A DNA stretch of 64,000 nt from Bradyrhizobium sp. AZCC 1721 (lineage in GTDB: Bacteria; Pseudomonadota; Alphaproteobacteria; Rhizobiales; Xanthobacteraceae). Location of the stretch: the NCBI RefSeq assembly GCF_036924715.1, contig NZ_JAZHSB010000001.1, forward strand, positions 2,843,001-2,907,000, read 5' to 3'. A model generated the notes under the pieces. That model made no database searches, was not told where the DNA came from, and was given only the letters and a program-made list of their open reading frames with translations. The first letter of the stretch is position 1; the number at the start of each line of letters is the position of its first letter. This document shows, one piece after another, positions 55,035 to 64,000 of the stretch. The position numbers were made by a program, and so were the translations under genes.

Positions 55035-57722
55035 ATGAAGGTCGCGGACGCGCAAGATCTGGATCCGCAGGAAACCCGGGAGTGGCTGGATGCCTTGTCG
55101 GCAGTCCGAGGACATCGCGGCAATGAACGAGCCGAGTTCGTCGTCAATACGATGCTCGACGCCGCACGCCGTGGCGGGCTTCAGGTAGAGCAGTCGCTGA
55201 CAACGCCCTACTGCAACACGATCCCGCCGCATCAGCAGCCGGCGCTGCCGGGTGATCGCGCGATCGAGCACAAGCTTCGCTCGATCATCCGGTGGAATGC
55301 TCTCGCCATCGTTCTGCGCGCCAACAAGGAAAGCTCGGAGCTTGGCGGTCATATCGCGAGCTTTCAATCAGCGGCCACACTCTACGACATCGGATTCGGC
55401 CATTTCTGGCACGCGCCGACGGACGCGCATGGCGGCGATCTGATTTTTGTTCAGGGGCATTGCTCGCCCGGAATCTACGCGCGCGCCTTCCTCGAGGGAC
55501 GGTTGAGCGAGGAGCAACTCCTCGGCTTCAGGCAGGAGACCGGCGGCAAGGGCTTGTCGAGCTATCCGCACCCATGGCTCATGCCGGACTTCTGGCAGTT
55601 CCCGACGGTGTCGATGGGGCTGGGACCGCTGCTGGCGATCTATCAGGCGCGGTTCCTGAAGTACCTTCAGAACCACAAGCTGGCCGATACATCGAACCGC
55701 AAGGTCTGGGCCTTCATGGGCGACGGCGAGACGGACGAGCCGGAATCGCTCGGCGCGATTGCGCTCGCTGGACGCGAAAATCTCGACAATCTGATCTTCG
55801 TCATCAACTGCAACCTCCAGCGGCTCGACGGGCCCGTTCGCGGCAATGGCAAGATCGTTCAGGAGCTCGAAAGCGTTTTCCGGGGTGCCGGGTGGAACGT
55901 CATCAAGGTGCTGTGGGGCTCGGGCTGGGATCGCCTGCTCGAAAAGGACAAGAGCGGATTGCTGCTGAAGCGCATGGAGGAGTGCGTCGACGGCGAATAC
56001 CAGGATTTTAAGAGCAAGAGCGGCGCCTATATCCGCGAGCACTTCTTCGGCAAGTACGAGGAACTGAAGCAGCTCGTCGCCGACATGAGCGACGACGAGA
56101 TCTGGAAGCTCGCGCGCGGCGGCCACGATCCGGAGAAGGTGTTTGCGGCTTATGCGGCGGCGGTGAAGCACAAGGGCCAGCCGACGGTCATCCTGCCGAA
56201 GACCGTCAAGGGCTACGGCATGGGCGAGTCCGGCGAAGGCCAGATGATCGCGCATCAGGCGAAGAAGATGACGCAGGACGCGCTGCGCGGCTTTCGCGAT
56301 CGCTTCCAGGTCCCTGTCGCCGACGAAGACCTTGCAAAAGTCCCTTTCATCCGTCTGCCGGAAGACAGTCCGGAGATGAAGTATTTCCGGACGCAGCGCG
56401 AACGGCTCGGCGGTAGCCTGCCGCAGCGCAGGCGCAAGTCCGTGTCCCTGCAAATTCCGCCGCTGTCGACGTTCCAGCGGCTGCTCGACTCTACGGGCGA
56501 CCGCGAAATCTCGACCACGATGGCGTTCGTGCAGATGCTCGGCACCCTCGTGCGCGACAAGGCGATCGGCAAGCACATCGTGCCGATCGTGCCGGACGAA
56601 TCCCGTACCTTCGGTATGGAGGGCATGTTCCGCCAGCTCGGCATCTATTCGTCGGTCGGCCAGCTCTACCGGCCGCAGGACGCCGATCAGCTCATGTATT
56701 ACCGCGAGGACAAGAGCGGGCAGGTTTTGCAGGAGGGCATCAACGAAGGCGGCGCGATGTCGAGCTGGATCGTTGCCGCGACGTCCTACAGCACGAACAA
56801 CGTGCCGATGATCCCGTTCTATATCTACTACTCGATGTTCGGTCTGCAGCGCGTTGGTGACCTCGCCTGGCTCGCGGGCGACATGCGTGCCCGCGGATTC
56901 CTGCTCGGCGGCACCGCCGGCCGCACCACGCTCAACGGCGAAGGCTTGCAGCATGAGGACGGCCACAGCCACGTGCTTGCCGGCACCATCCCGAACTGCA
57001 TCTCCTACGATCCGACTTTTGCCTATGAGGTCGTTACGATCGTGCGCGAAGGCATGCGCCGCATGTATGAGGCGCAGGAGGACGTTTACTACTACATCAC
57101 CCTGATGAACGAGAACTATCCGCATCCCTCGCTCGCCGAGGCAGGCAAGGGCGCGGAGGAGGGAATTCTCAAGGGGCTGTATCTCCTGAAGACTGGCGGA
57201 GAGACGCCGAAGAAAGGACTTCGCGTCCAGCTCGTCGGCTCGGGCACGATCCTGCGCGAGGTGATCGCGGCCGCCGACCTGCTCAAGGCCGATTTCGGCG
57301 TCACCGCCGACGTCTGGAGCGCGACCAGCTTCAACGAACTGCGCCGTGACGGCATGGCCGCGGAGCGCTGGAATCTGCTGCATCCGACCGAGCCGCGCCG
57401 CAAGAGTTGGGTGGAGACGCAGCTCGAGGGACATCCCGGTCCGGTCGTGGCGTCGACCGACTACATGCGCAACTATCCCGACCAGATCCGGGAATACGTA
57501 CAGGCCGCCGGCCGTCGCTACGTCGTGCTGGGCACGGACGGTTTTGGCCGCAGCGACTATCGCGTGAAGCTCCGAAAATTCTTCGAGGTCGACCGGCATT
57601 ACGTCGTCGTCGCGGCGCTCAAGGCGCTTGCCGACGATGGCGCGATCAAGCCGGCGCTCGTGGCCGAGGCCATCGCCAAATATCAAATCGACTCCGGGCG
57701 TGCTGCGCCCTGGACCGTGTGA
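55035..57722 (+). CDS. aceE: Pyruvate dehydrogenase E1 component, homodimeric type (AceE)
   Basis: An 895-residue thiamine-diphosphate enzyme that decarboxylates pyruvate and acetylates the E2 lipoyl group. The TPP motif runs from GDGETDEP (229-231 are GDG) to NCN (258-260). Active-site histidines lie in VQGHCSPGIYARAF, and the EGQMIAHQAKKM segment corresponds to the mobile loop region. Length matches the E. coli type (887) rather than the two-subunit PdhA/PdhB type normal in alphaproteobacteria. ATG 55035 is selected for its strong GGGAGAGGG site; ATG 55017 is 6 codons upstream. aceF starts 20 bp after its stop. Confidence 0.95.
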   Translation: MKVADAQDLDPQETREWLDALSAVRGHRGNERAEFVVNTMLDAARRGGLQVEQSLTTPYCNTIPPHQQPALPGDRAIEHKLRSIIRWNALAIVLRANKESSELGGHIASFQSAATLYDIGFGHFWHAPTDAHGGDLIFVQGHCSPGIYARAFLEGRLSEEQLLGFRQETGGKGLSSYPHPWLMPDFWQFPTVSMGLGPLLAIYQARFLKYLQNHKLADTSNRKVWAFMGDGETDEPESLGAIALAGRENLDNLIFVINCNLQRLDGPVRGNGKIVQELESVFRGAGWNVIKVLWGSGWDRLLEKDKSGLLLKRMEECVDGEYQDFKSKSGAYIREHFFGKYEELKQLVADMSDDEIWKLARGGHDPEKVFAAYAAAVKHKGQPTVILPKTVKGYGMGESGEGQMIAHQAKKMTQDALRGFRDRFQVPVADEDLAKVPFIRLPEDSPEMKYFRTQRERLGGSLPQRRRKSVSLQIPPLSTFQRLLDSTGDREISTTMAFVQMLGTLVRDKAIGKHIVPIVPDESRTFGMEGMFRQLGIYSSVGQLYRPQDADQLMYYREDKSGQVLQEGINEGGAMSSWIVAATSYSTNNVPMIPFYIYYSMFGLQRVGDLAWLAGDMRARGFLLGGTAGRTTLNGEGLQHEDGHSHVLAGTIPNCISYDPTFAYEVVTIVREGMRRMYEAQEDVYYYITLMNENYPHPSLAEAGKGAEEGILKGLYLLKTGGETPKKGLRVQLVGSGTILREVIAAADLLKADFGVTADVWSATSFNELRRDGMAAERWNLLHPTEPRRKSWVETQLEGHPGPVVASTDYMRNYPDQIREYVQAAGRRYVVLGTDGFGRSDYRVKLRKFFEVDRHYVVVAALKALADDGAIKPALVAEAIAKYQIDSGRAAPWTV

Positions 57723-57742
57723 GCGGAGCCGAGGACAGAGCG

Positions 57743-59308
57743 ATGAGTGGTCTGATCGATATCAAGGTGCCCGACATTGGTGACTTCAAGGACGTCCCCG
57801 TGATCGAGGTCTTCGTCAAGCCCGGCGACAAGGTGAAGGCCGAAGATCCGCTGGTCGCGCTGGAGTCCGACAAGGCGACCATGGAGGTGCCGTCGCCTCG
57901 CGAAGGCGTGGTGAGGTCGGTGGTCGTGAAAGTTGGCGACAAGGTCAGCGAAGGTACCGTGATCGTGCAGTTCGTGGGTGCGGGCGCGGAGCAGGCCGAG
58001 GCGCGCCCGGTCGTCAGCGCTCCGCCGTCGCCTGTCAGCGCACCAGCGGGTGTCGCGGAAGTCCGAGTTCCCGATATCGGCGACTTCAAGGATGTTCCCG
58101 TCATCGAGATATTCGTGAAGCCCGGCGACAGCGTGAAGGCGGAGGATCCGCTGATCGCGCTCGAGTCGGACAAGGCGACGATGGAAGTGCCGGCGCCGCT
58201 CGCGGGCACCGTGCGCGAGATCAAGGTCAAGACCGGTGACAAGGTCAGCGAAGGCTCGATCATCCTATCGCTCGCAACCGGGGCGGCACCTCTGCAGGCC
58301 GACATCCCTCCCGTGTCGCTGCCTGCGTCCTCGCCAGCCACCGCCGCAGGAACGGCGGTGGTCGGCGGCCTTGACGAAAAAAGCTTCGCGCTCGCCTATG
58401 CCGGTCCGGCCGTGCGCAAGCTGGCGCGTGAACTGGGTGTCGATCTCGGCAAGGTCAAGGGCTCGGGGAATCACGGCCGTATTCTGCGTGAAGACGTCGA
58501 GGCCTTCGGCAAAGGCGAGGCACCCTCTGCCAGGCCGCAAGCAGCAGCCGCAAGCGGAGGCGGCGTTGGCGGCATCGACCTTCTGCCCTGGCCGAAGATT
58601 GATTTCGCCAAATTCGGACCGGTCGAGCGCAAGGAGCTCGGCCGCATCAAGAAGATTTCCGCGGCCAATCTTCACCGCAACTGGGTCGTCATCCCGCACG
58701 TCACGACCCACGACGAGGCTGACATCACCGAGCTCGAGCAGTTTCGGGTGAAGATGAACAAGGAGCTTGAGAAGAGCGGCGTAAAACTCTCGCTCCTGCC
58801 GTTCATGGTCAAAGCCGCGGTAGCGACGCTGCAAAAATTCCCGGAATTCAATGCCAGCCTCGATGGCGACGCGCTCGTCTACAAGAACTACTGGCACATC
58901 GGCTTTGCCGCGGACACGCCGAACGGCCTGATGGTGCCTGTCATCCGCGATGCCGACAAGAAATCGGTGCCGGAAATCGCCAAGGAGATGAACGCCCTCG
59001 CCAAGCTCGCGCGCGAAGGCAAGATCAAGCCCGACCAGATGCAGGGCGGCACGTTCTCGATCTCCTCGCTCGGCGGTATCGGCGGCATCTATTTCACGCC
59101 GATCATCAACGCGCCCGAAGTTGCGATCATGGGCGTCTGCAAGGGGTACTGGAAGCAGCACTCCTCCGACGGCAAGACATCGGACTGGCGGCTGACGCTA
59201 CCGCTGTCGCTGTCCTGGGATCACCGCGTCATCGATGGCGCCGCGGCGGCGCGCTTCAACGTCTACTTCGCCAGCGTGCTCGCCGATCTGCGGCGCGTGC
59301 TGTTCTGA
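57743..59308 (+). CDS. aceF: Dihydrolipoyl acetyltransferase E2 (AceF) with two lipoyl domains
   Basis: A 521-residue E2 with two tandem lipoyl domains: residues 6-80 (lipoyl Lys44 in ESDKA) and 106-180 (Lys144), exactly 100 residues apart. A peripheral-subunit-binding domain follows (about 219-256, [20 protein letters not shown]), then the catalytic core from about 290, ending in the SWDHRVIDG motif (His494) typical of E2 acyltransferases. It moves acetyl groups to CoA. The frame is open upstream to 57407 inside aceE; ATG 57743 is the proper start. It is 17 bp before lpd. Confidence 0.95.
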   Translation: MSGLIDIKVPDIGDFKDVPVIEVFVKPGDKVKAEDPLVALESDKATMEVPSPREGVVRSVVVKVGDKVSEGTVIVQFVGAGAEQAEARPVVSAPPSPVSAPAGVAEVRVPDIGDFKDVPVIEIFVKPGDSVKAEDPLIALESDKATMEVPAPLAGTVREIKVKTGDKVSEGSIILSLATGAAPLQADIPPVSLPASSPATAAGTAVVGGLDEKSFALAYAGPAVRKLARELGVDLGKVKGSGNHGRILREDVEAFGKGEAPSARPQAAAASGGGVGGIDLLPWPKIDFAKFGPVERKELGRIKKISAANLHRNWVVIPHVTTHDEADITELEQFRVKMNKELEKSGVKLSLLPFMVKAAVATLQKFPEFNASLDGDALVYKNYWHIGFAADTPNGLMVPVIRDADKKSVPEIAKEMNALAKLAREGKIKPDQMQGGTFSISSLGGIGGIYFTPIINAPEVAIMGVCKGYWKQHSSDGKTSDWRLTLPLSLSWDHRVIDGAAAARFNVYFASVLADLRRVLF

Positions 59309-59325
59309 GATCGGGGGGAAGCAGC

Positions 59326-61074
59326 ATGGCTCAGCAGATCGAAGTGAAGGTCCCGGATATCGGTGATTTCAAGGACGTTGCCGTGATCGAGGTCATGGTG
59401 AAGCCTGGCGAGACCGTCGCGGTCGACACCAGTCTCATCATGGTCGAATCCGACAAGGCGTCGATGGAGATTCCATCCTCGCACGACGGCGTCGTGAAGG
59501 AGGTCAGGGTCAAGATCGACGACAAGGTAAGCGAGGGGTCGACCATTCTCGTGCTGGAGGCCACAGGCGCCGCTGCTGCGCCCAAGGCCGCGCCCGCGGT
59601 GCAGCCGACTGCCGCCGCTCTGCCGTCAGCAACGCCATCTGCGGCGTCTTATTCCGGCAAGGCGGATATCGAATGCGACATGCTGGTGCTGGGCGCCGGT
59701 CCCGGCGGCTACTCGGCCGCCTTCCGCGCCGCCGATCTCGGCATGCAGACCGTGCTGGTCGAGCGTTACGATACGCTCGGAGGGGTGTGTCTCAATGTCG
59801 GCTGTATCCCGAGCAAGGCGCTGTTGCATACGGCATCCGTGATCGACGAGGTCAGGCACCTCCCTGACCACGGCATTTCCTTTGGCGCGCCGCAGATCGA
59901 CCTTGGCAAGCTCCGCGGATTCAAAGACGGCGTCATCAAGAAGCTGACGGGTGGCCTTGCCGGCATGGCAAAGGCCCGCAAGGTCGAAGTCGTGACCGGT
60001 GTCGGTACCTTCCTCGACCCGCATCATCTCGAAGTCATCTCGTCAGGCGGCAAGAAGACGATCAAGTTCGCCAACGCCATCATTGCCGCCGGCAGCCAGG
60101 CCGTGAAACTCCCATTCCTGCCCGATGACCCGCGTATCGTCGATTCGACCGGCGCACTGCAGCTCAAGTCCATCCCCAAGCGCATGCTGGTGATCGGTGG
60201 AGGCATCATCGGGCTCGAAATGGCGACGGTCTATTCGACCCTTGGTGCCCGGATAGATGTGGTCGAGATGCTCGACGGCCTGATGCAGGGGGCCGACCGC
60301 GATCTGGTCAAGGTCTGGGAGAAGGCGAACGCGGGCCGCTTCGAGAAAGTCATGCTGAAGACCAGGACGGCGGGCGCGAAAGCAACCGAGGCCGGGATCG
60401 AGGTGAGGTTCGAGTGCGAGCAGGCGCCCGCCGAGCCGCAGGTCTATGACCTCGTTCTCGTGTCGGTCGGCCGAAGCCCAAATGGCAAGAAGATCGGCGC
60501 CGAGAAGGCGGGAGTCGCCGTGGACGAGCGAGGTTTCATCGACGTCGACAAGCAGATGCGCACCAACGTGGCGCACATCTTCGCGATCGGCGACATCGTT
60601 GGCCAGCCGATGCTGGCGCACAAGGCCGTGCATGAAGGTCATGTCGCCGCCGAAGTGGCGCACGGCGAAAAATCATTCTTCGACGCGCGGCAGATTCCTT
60701 CGGTGGCCTACACCGATCCCGAAGTCGCCTGGGCCGGCAAGACCGAGGAGCAGTGCAAGGCTGAGGGCATCAAGGTCGGCAAGGCGGTCTTCCCATGGGC
60801 AGCCTCCGGCCGCGCCATCGCCAATGGTCGCGACGAGGGTTTTACCAAGCTGCTGTTCGACACGACGACGCACCGCGTCATCGGCGGCGGCATCGTCGGG
60901 ACGCATGCCGGCGATCTCATCAGCGAGATCTGCCTTGCGATTGAGATGGGCTGCGAGCCCGCAGATATCGGCAAGACCATCCATCCGCATCCGACACTTG
61001 GAGAATCTATCGGCATGGCGGCTGAGGTGTTCGAGGGCCACTGCACGGATCTTCCGCCGCAGAAGAAAAAGTGA
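59326..61074 (+). CDS. lpd: Dihydrolipoyl dehydrogenase E3 with N-terminal lipoyl domain
   Basis: A 582-residue E3. Residues 1-80 are a lipoyl domain (Lys44 in ESDKA) nearly identical in layout to those of aceF. A PA-rich linker leads to the flavin disulfide reductase: FAD motif [13 protein letters not shown], redox-active disulfide Cys155-Cys160 in [12 protein letters not shown] site [10 protein letters not shown] and catalytic HPHPTLGE at the dimer interface. Lipoyl-bearing E3s are found in some alphaproteobacteria and in Neisseria-type complexes. It reoxidises the lipoyl groups using NAD. ATG 59326 is behind GGGGGAAG. Confidence 0.94.
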   Translation: MAQQIEVKVPDIGDFKDVAVIEVMVKPGETVAVDTSLIMVESDKASMEIPSSHDGVVKEVRVKIDDKVSEGSTILVLEATGAAAAPKAAPAVQPTAAALPSATPSAASYSGKADIECDMLVLGAGPGGYSAAFRAADLGMQTVLVERYDTLGGVCLNVGCIPSKALLHTASVIDEVRHLPDHGISFGAPQIDLGKLRGFKDGVIKKLTGGLAGMAKARKVEVVTGVGTFLDPHHLEVISSGGKKTIKFANAIIAAGSQAVKLPFLPDDPRIVDSTGALQLKSIPKRMLVIGGGIIGLEMATVYSTLGARIDVVEMLDGLMQGADRDLVKVWEKANAGRFEKVMLKTRTAGAKATEAGIEVRFECEQAPAEPQVYDLVLVSVGRSPNGKKIGAEKAGVAVDERGFIDVDKQMRTNVAHIFAIGDIVGQPMLAHKAVHEGHVAAEVAHGEKSFFDARQIPSVAYTDPEVAWAGKTEEQCKAEGIKVGKAVFPWAASGRAIANGRDEGFTKLLFDTTTHRVIGGGIVGTHAGDLISEICLAIEMGCEPADIGKTIHPHPTLGESIGMAAEVFEGHCTDLPPQKKK

Positions 61075-61088
61075 CGCTGGAGACAGTC

Positions 61089-62063
61089 ATGGTTTCAAGA
61101 GCGTGGCGAGTTCTTGTCCTTCTCGCATTGGTTCTGCTTCCGCCCAAACTGGCGTCGGCGGCGGAGGCGCATTGGCCCCAGGTGCTTACTCTCGGCACCG
61201 CGTCGGAAGGCGGCACTTACTACGTCTATGGCGAAGGGTTGGCTCGATTGCTCTCGCGAGAACTCGGCATCGCGGTGGTGGCGCGACCGACGGGTGGCCC
61301 GGTTGATAATATCAAGCTGCTTGAGGCCGGTGAAATTCAACTGGCCTTCGTCACACAAGGCGTGGCGCTGCAGGCATGGAACGCCAACGCTGCCTGGACC
61401 GACGGGCGGCAATACCGAAACATGCGCGCCATGTTCGCGATGTACGATACGCCCTTTCAGTTTCAGGTGCTCAGTGACTCGCCGATTCAATCGTTTGCCG
61501 ATTTCGCGGGCAAACGTATCGGTGTCGGGCCCGAGGGCGGCACCACCGCCGCCTACTTTCCCGAGTTCCTCAAGGCGCTGAAGATCGAGGCCACCCTGGT
61601 TCACGGCGATTGGGCGGAGCTTGCGGAGAAGTCGGTGGCGCGAAGCATCGATGCGCTCGCGGTCGGCGCCGGCGTACCGGCTCCATTCCTTATTGATATC
61701 GAGCGAAAGGCGAAGGTGCGCTACCTCCCTCTCACGCGGCAGGAGATCGCAACGCTGCGCCTGGCAATGCCGGAACTCTCCGCATCCGTTGTCGCAGCGG
61801 GTTCGTATCCTACCTTGCGGCGCCGTTACGACACGGTCGGCCTGTTCAATTTTGCCGTTGCGCACAAGGATCTACCGGACGATCTGGTCACAGCCATCGT
61901 CAACACCGTGTTCGCCAATCACGAGCAGATGATCGAACTTCATCCGGCGGCGGCGGAAACGATCCCCTCGAACATCACGCGCAACAATTTCATTCCGCTG
62001 CATGGCGGCGCGGTCAGTTGGTATCGCAGCAGGGTTATGCCTGGCGTTGCGCATTCGGACTGA
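61089..62063 (+). CDS. TAXI-family TRAP solute-binding protein, lone
   Basis: A 324-residue secreted protein: signal (RVLVLLALVLLPPKLASAAE), then TLGTASEGGTYYVYGEGLAR, GPVDNIKLLEAGEIQLAFVT and GKRIGVGPEGGTTAAYFPEF, the pattern of TAXI receptors of TRAP transporters. Partner TRAP membrane proteins (DctQM fusion) are not adjacent; a DctA carrier is next instead. ATG 61089 has CTGGAG about 8 bases upstream; GTG 61071 is an in-frame alternative that overlaps the lpd stop (61072-61074). Confidence 0.88.
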   Translation: MVSRAWRVLVLLALVLLPPKLASAAEAHWPQVLTLGTASEGGTYYVYGEGLARLLSRELGIAVVARPTGGPVDNIKLLEAGEIQLAFVTQGVALQAWNANAAWTDGRQYRNMRAMFAMYDTPFQFQVLSDSPIQSFADFAGKRIGVGPEGGTTAAYFPEFLKALKIEATLVHGDWAELAEKSVARSIDALAVGAGVPAPFLIDIERKAKVRYLPLTRQEIATLRLAMPELSASVVAAGSYPTLRRRYDTVGLFNFAVAHKDLPDDLVTAIVNTVFANHEQMIELHPAAAETIPSNITRNNFIPLHGGAVSWYRSRVMPGVAHSD

Positions 62064-62090
62064 GAAATAATCTTTGAGAAGGAATGAGGC

Positions 62091-63461
62091 ATGGAAACAG
62101 CAGCAGCAATGACGGACGGTCACCATTCCGTAAAATGGTATCAGCACCTCTATGTGCAGGTTCTGGCTGCAATCACATGCGGCATATTGCTTGGCCATTT
62201 TTATCCTCATCTTGGCGAGCAGATGAAGCCGCTCGGCGATGCGTTCATCAAATGCATCAAGATGATCATCGCCCCCATCATCTTCTTCACGGTTGTGCAC
62301 GGTATTGCCAGCATGCGCGACATGAAGAAGGTTGGACGCGTTGGTTTGAAGGCATTGATCTATTTCGAAGTGCTGACGACGGCTGCGCTGATAATCGGAC
62401 TTATCGTTATCAATCTGTGGAAGCCCGGCGCCGGCATGAACGTCGACCTGTCGACCGTCGACACAAAATCGATCGCGGCCTTCACCGCAAAAGCGAAGGA
62501 GCAGGGCACGGTCCAGTTCCTGATGGACATTATTCCGTCGACGGTCGTCGGCGCTTTTGCCCAAGGTGAAATCTTGCAGGTGTTGTTCTTTGCAATCCTG
62601 TTTGCATTTGGTTTGCAAGCTCTCGGTCAGCACGGTGAGGGCGTGCTGCGGCTGATTGATGTCGTGAGCCACGTGTTCTTCAGGATCGTAGGCTACATCA
62701 TGAAAGTCGCGCCGATCGGTGCGTTCGGCGCAATGGCGTTCACGATCGGCAAGTATGGCGTGGCGACGCTGGTTTCGCTGGCCAACTTCATGCTGGCGTT
62801 TTACGTCACGTGCTTGTTGTTCGTCTTCGCCGTGCTCGGCGCCGTTGCTGCCCTTAGCGGCTTTTCGATCTTCAAGTTCATCCGTTACATCAAGGAAGAA
62901 CTTTTGATCGTGCTCGGCACTTCGTCGTCGGAATCAGTGCTGCCGCGCATGATCGCCAAGACTGAAAATCTTGGCTGCGAAAAGTCGGTCGTCGGTCTGG
63001 TCATTCCTACCGGCTACTCGTTCAACCTCGATGGCACCTGTATTTACCTGACAATGGCCGCGATCTTTCTGGCGCAGGCGACCAACACGCCCCTGACGAT
63101 CTGGCAAGAGCTCGGCATCATTGGCGTTCTGCTTCTGACATCCAAGGGCGCCGCCGGCGTCACGGGATCCGGCTTCATCGTTCTGGCCGCAACACTTGCA
63201 TCCGTCGGGACGATTCCGGTCGCGAGCATCGCCTTGATCCTTGGCATTGACCGCTTCATGTCGGAGGCGCGCGCGCTCACCAACCTCATCGGAAATGGCG
63301 TTGCGACAGTCGTCGTCGCCAAATGGGAAGGGGCGCTCGATGAAAAAATGCTTCATCGGCGTCTGAACCAGGAGAGCGATGTCGAAGCTGATGATCCGGA
63401 GTCAGTGAAGATTGCGGATGACGAGATCGAGGCGGGCGCGCCCCGTCCAGTCATTGCTTGA
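62091..63461 (+). CDS. dctA: C4-dicarboxylate transporter DctA
   Basis: A 456-residue sodium/proton-coupled carrier of the DAACS family. Conserved hairpin and helix motifs: [13 protein letters not shown] (HP1), [20 protein letters not shown] and [18 protein letters not shown] (HP2), with [20 protein letters not shown] near the end. It takes up succinate, fumarate and malate, the main carbon for many rhizobia. The tail is acidic ([20 protein letters not shown]). Start: ATG 62091 behind GAAGGAATGAGGC. In this operon it follows the TAXI gene. Confidence 0.94.
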   Translation: METAAAMTDGHHSVKWYQHLYVQVLAAITCGILLGHFYPHLGEQMKPLGDAFIKCIKMIIAPIIFFTVVHGIASMRDMKKVGRVGLKALIYFEVLTTAALIIGLIVINLWKPGAGMNVDLSTVDTKSIAAFTAKAKEQGTVQFLMDIIPSTVVGAFAQGEILQVLFFAILFAFGLQALGQHGEGVLRLIDVVSHVFFRIVGYIMKVAPIGAFGAMAFTIGKYGVATLVSLANFMLAFYVTCLLFVFAVLGAVAALSGFSIFKFIRYIKEELLIVLGTSSSESVLPRMIAKTENLGCEKSVVGLVIPTGYSFNLDGTCIYLTMAAIFLAQATNTPLTIWQELGIIGVLLLTSKGAAGVTGSGFIVLAATLASVGTIPVASIALILGIDRFMSEARALTNLIGNGVATVVVAKWEGALDEKMLHRRLNQESDVEADDPESVKIADDEIEAGAPRPVIA

Positions 63462-63505
63462 CGTTGAAAACCGAAGTGCAGGGAACGCTGAACGAGGAGT
63501 TGATC

Positions 63506-64000
63506 ATGACTGAAGTGGTAATTGTGTCTGCCGCGCGAACGCCGGTTGGCTCCTTCAACGGAGCGTTTGGGTCGCTGTCTGCCCACGAACTCGGGGCCGT
63601 GGCGATCAAGGGAGCGCTCGAACGTGCCAAGGTCTCGCCGGCAGAAGTCGATGAAGTGATCCTCGGCCAGGTGCTGGCCGGCGGCGAGGGACAGAATCCC
63701 GCTCGGCAGGCCGCCATGGCGGCCGGCATTCCGCAGGAGAAGACCGCGTGGGGCATGAACCAGCTTTGCGGTTCGGGCCTGCGCTCGGTCGCGCTCGGCT
63801 TGCAGCAGATTGCCAACGGCGATGCCAAGGTCATCGTCGCCGGCGGCATGGAGTCGATGTCGATGGCGCCGCATCTGTCGCACATGCGGGGCGGCACCAA
63901 GATGGGCGACGTCAAGTTCGTCGACTCCATGCTGAAGGACGGCTTGATGGATGCATTCCACGGCTATCACATGGGAGTGACGGCCGAGAATATTGCCACC
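63506..64000 (+). CDS. Acetyl-CoA acetyltransferase (thiolase), partial
   Basis: The first 165 residues of a type II thiolase, cut by the window end. It starts [18 protein letters not shown], has the acylated cysteine in [14 protein letters not shown] and the [12 protein letters not shown] motif. It condenses two acetyl-CoA to acetoacetyl-CoA, the first step toward polyhydroxybutyrate, or runs in reverse in degradation. The ATG 63506 has GAGGAG about 8 bases upstream. Name (phaA or atoB) depends on the next genes, which are outside the window. Confidence 0.9.
   Translation, partial: MTEVVIVSAARTPVGSFNGAFGSLSAHELGAVAIKGALERAKVSPAEVDEVILGQVLAGGEGQNPARQAAMAAGIPQEKTAWGMNQLCGSGLRSVALGLQQIANGDAKVIVAGGMESMSMAPHLSHMRGGTKMGDVKFVDSMLKDGLMDAFHGYHMGVTAENIAT

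Noticed and set aside
55368..57686. 772-residue minus-strand frame opposite aceE
   Set aside because: It is the complement of a high-confidence gene with strong GC bias, has no ribosome site and no domain-like sequence.

Overview
The window comes from a GC-rich alphaproteobacterium, most likely a Bradyrhizobium/Rhodopseudomonas-type member of the Nitrobacteraceae. This is inferred from the proteins: OxyR and Zur of alphaproteobacterial type, a small Tyr/Gly-rich secreted protein, and MGQII-type small ORFs. There is no rRNA, tRNA, CRISPR array or recognisable insertion sequence. The content is accessory-rich: metal uptake, efflux, stress and sulfur genes, ending in central carbon metabolism.

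Layout. 0-3.3 kb (+): the end of an unknown gene, two 40-residue membrane peptides, a TauE/SafE-like membrane protein and a CcoI/FixI-type copper P-ATPase, probably the tail of a cbb3-oxidase biogenesis locus. 3.3-5.8 kb (-): a minimal thiosulfate/sulfide module, soxY-soxZ-cytochrome c-fccB/soxF. 6.0-11.1 kb: a groEL without groES, a divergent oxyR with both redox cysteines, a tandem UspA protein and small genes. 11.2-12.5 kb holds decayed genes: an N-terminal scrap of a SAM-hydrolase (DUF62) gene and a frameshifted L,D-transpeptidase.

12.6-26.4 kb is a zinc island: aztD and aztC (zinc chaperone and zinc-binding protein), zur, a three-gene ABC-2 exporter, a TonB receptor with a PepSY membrane protein, and two COG0523 metal-chaperone GTPases. 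The first GTPase carries a C-terminal membrane helix. Palindromes close to GTAACGTTATAACATTAC lie upstream of aztC, zur, the divergent exporter/receptor pair and the GTPases, so the whole island is probably one Zur regulon.

27.5-44.2 kb is an envelope transport block. A minus-strand LbtU-like outer-membrane porin is divergent from a long plus-strand run: two RND permeases flanking a truncated adaptor, secreted proteins including two PepSY proteins, then a peptidoglycan-binding adaptor and a MacB-like ABC protein. No TolC-type channel is present. 44.5-52.4 kb: a VOC-family protein, then a compact siderophore set (TonB receptor, MFS, FecB, FecC, FecE) with overlapping genes.

53.4-64 kb: lipA (-), then a plus-strand pyruvate dehydrogenase cluster, aceE of the homodimeric type, aceF with two lipoyl domains and lpd with its own lipoyl domain. 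It is followed by a lone TAXI-type binding protein, dctA and the start of an acetyl-CoA acetyltransferase. LipA would supply the lipoyl cofactor for the complex; DctA imports C4-dicarboxylates and the thiolase uses the acetyl-CoA.
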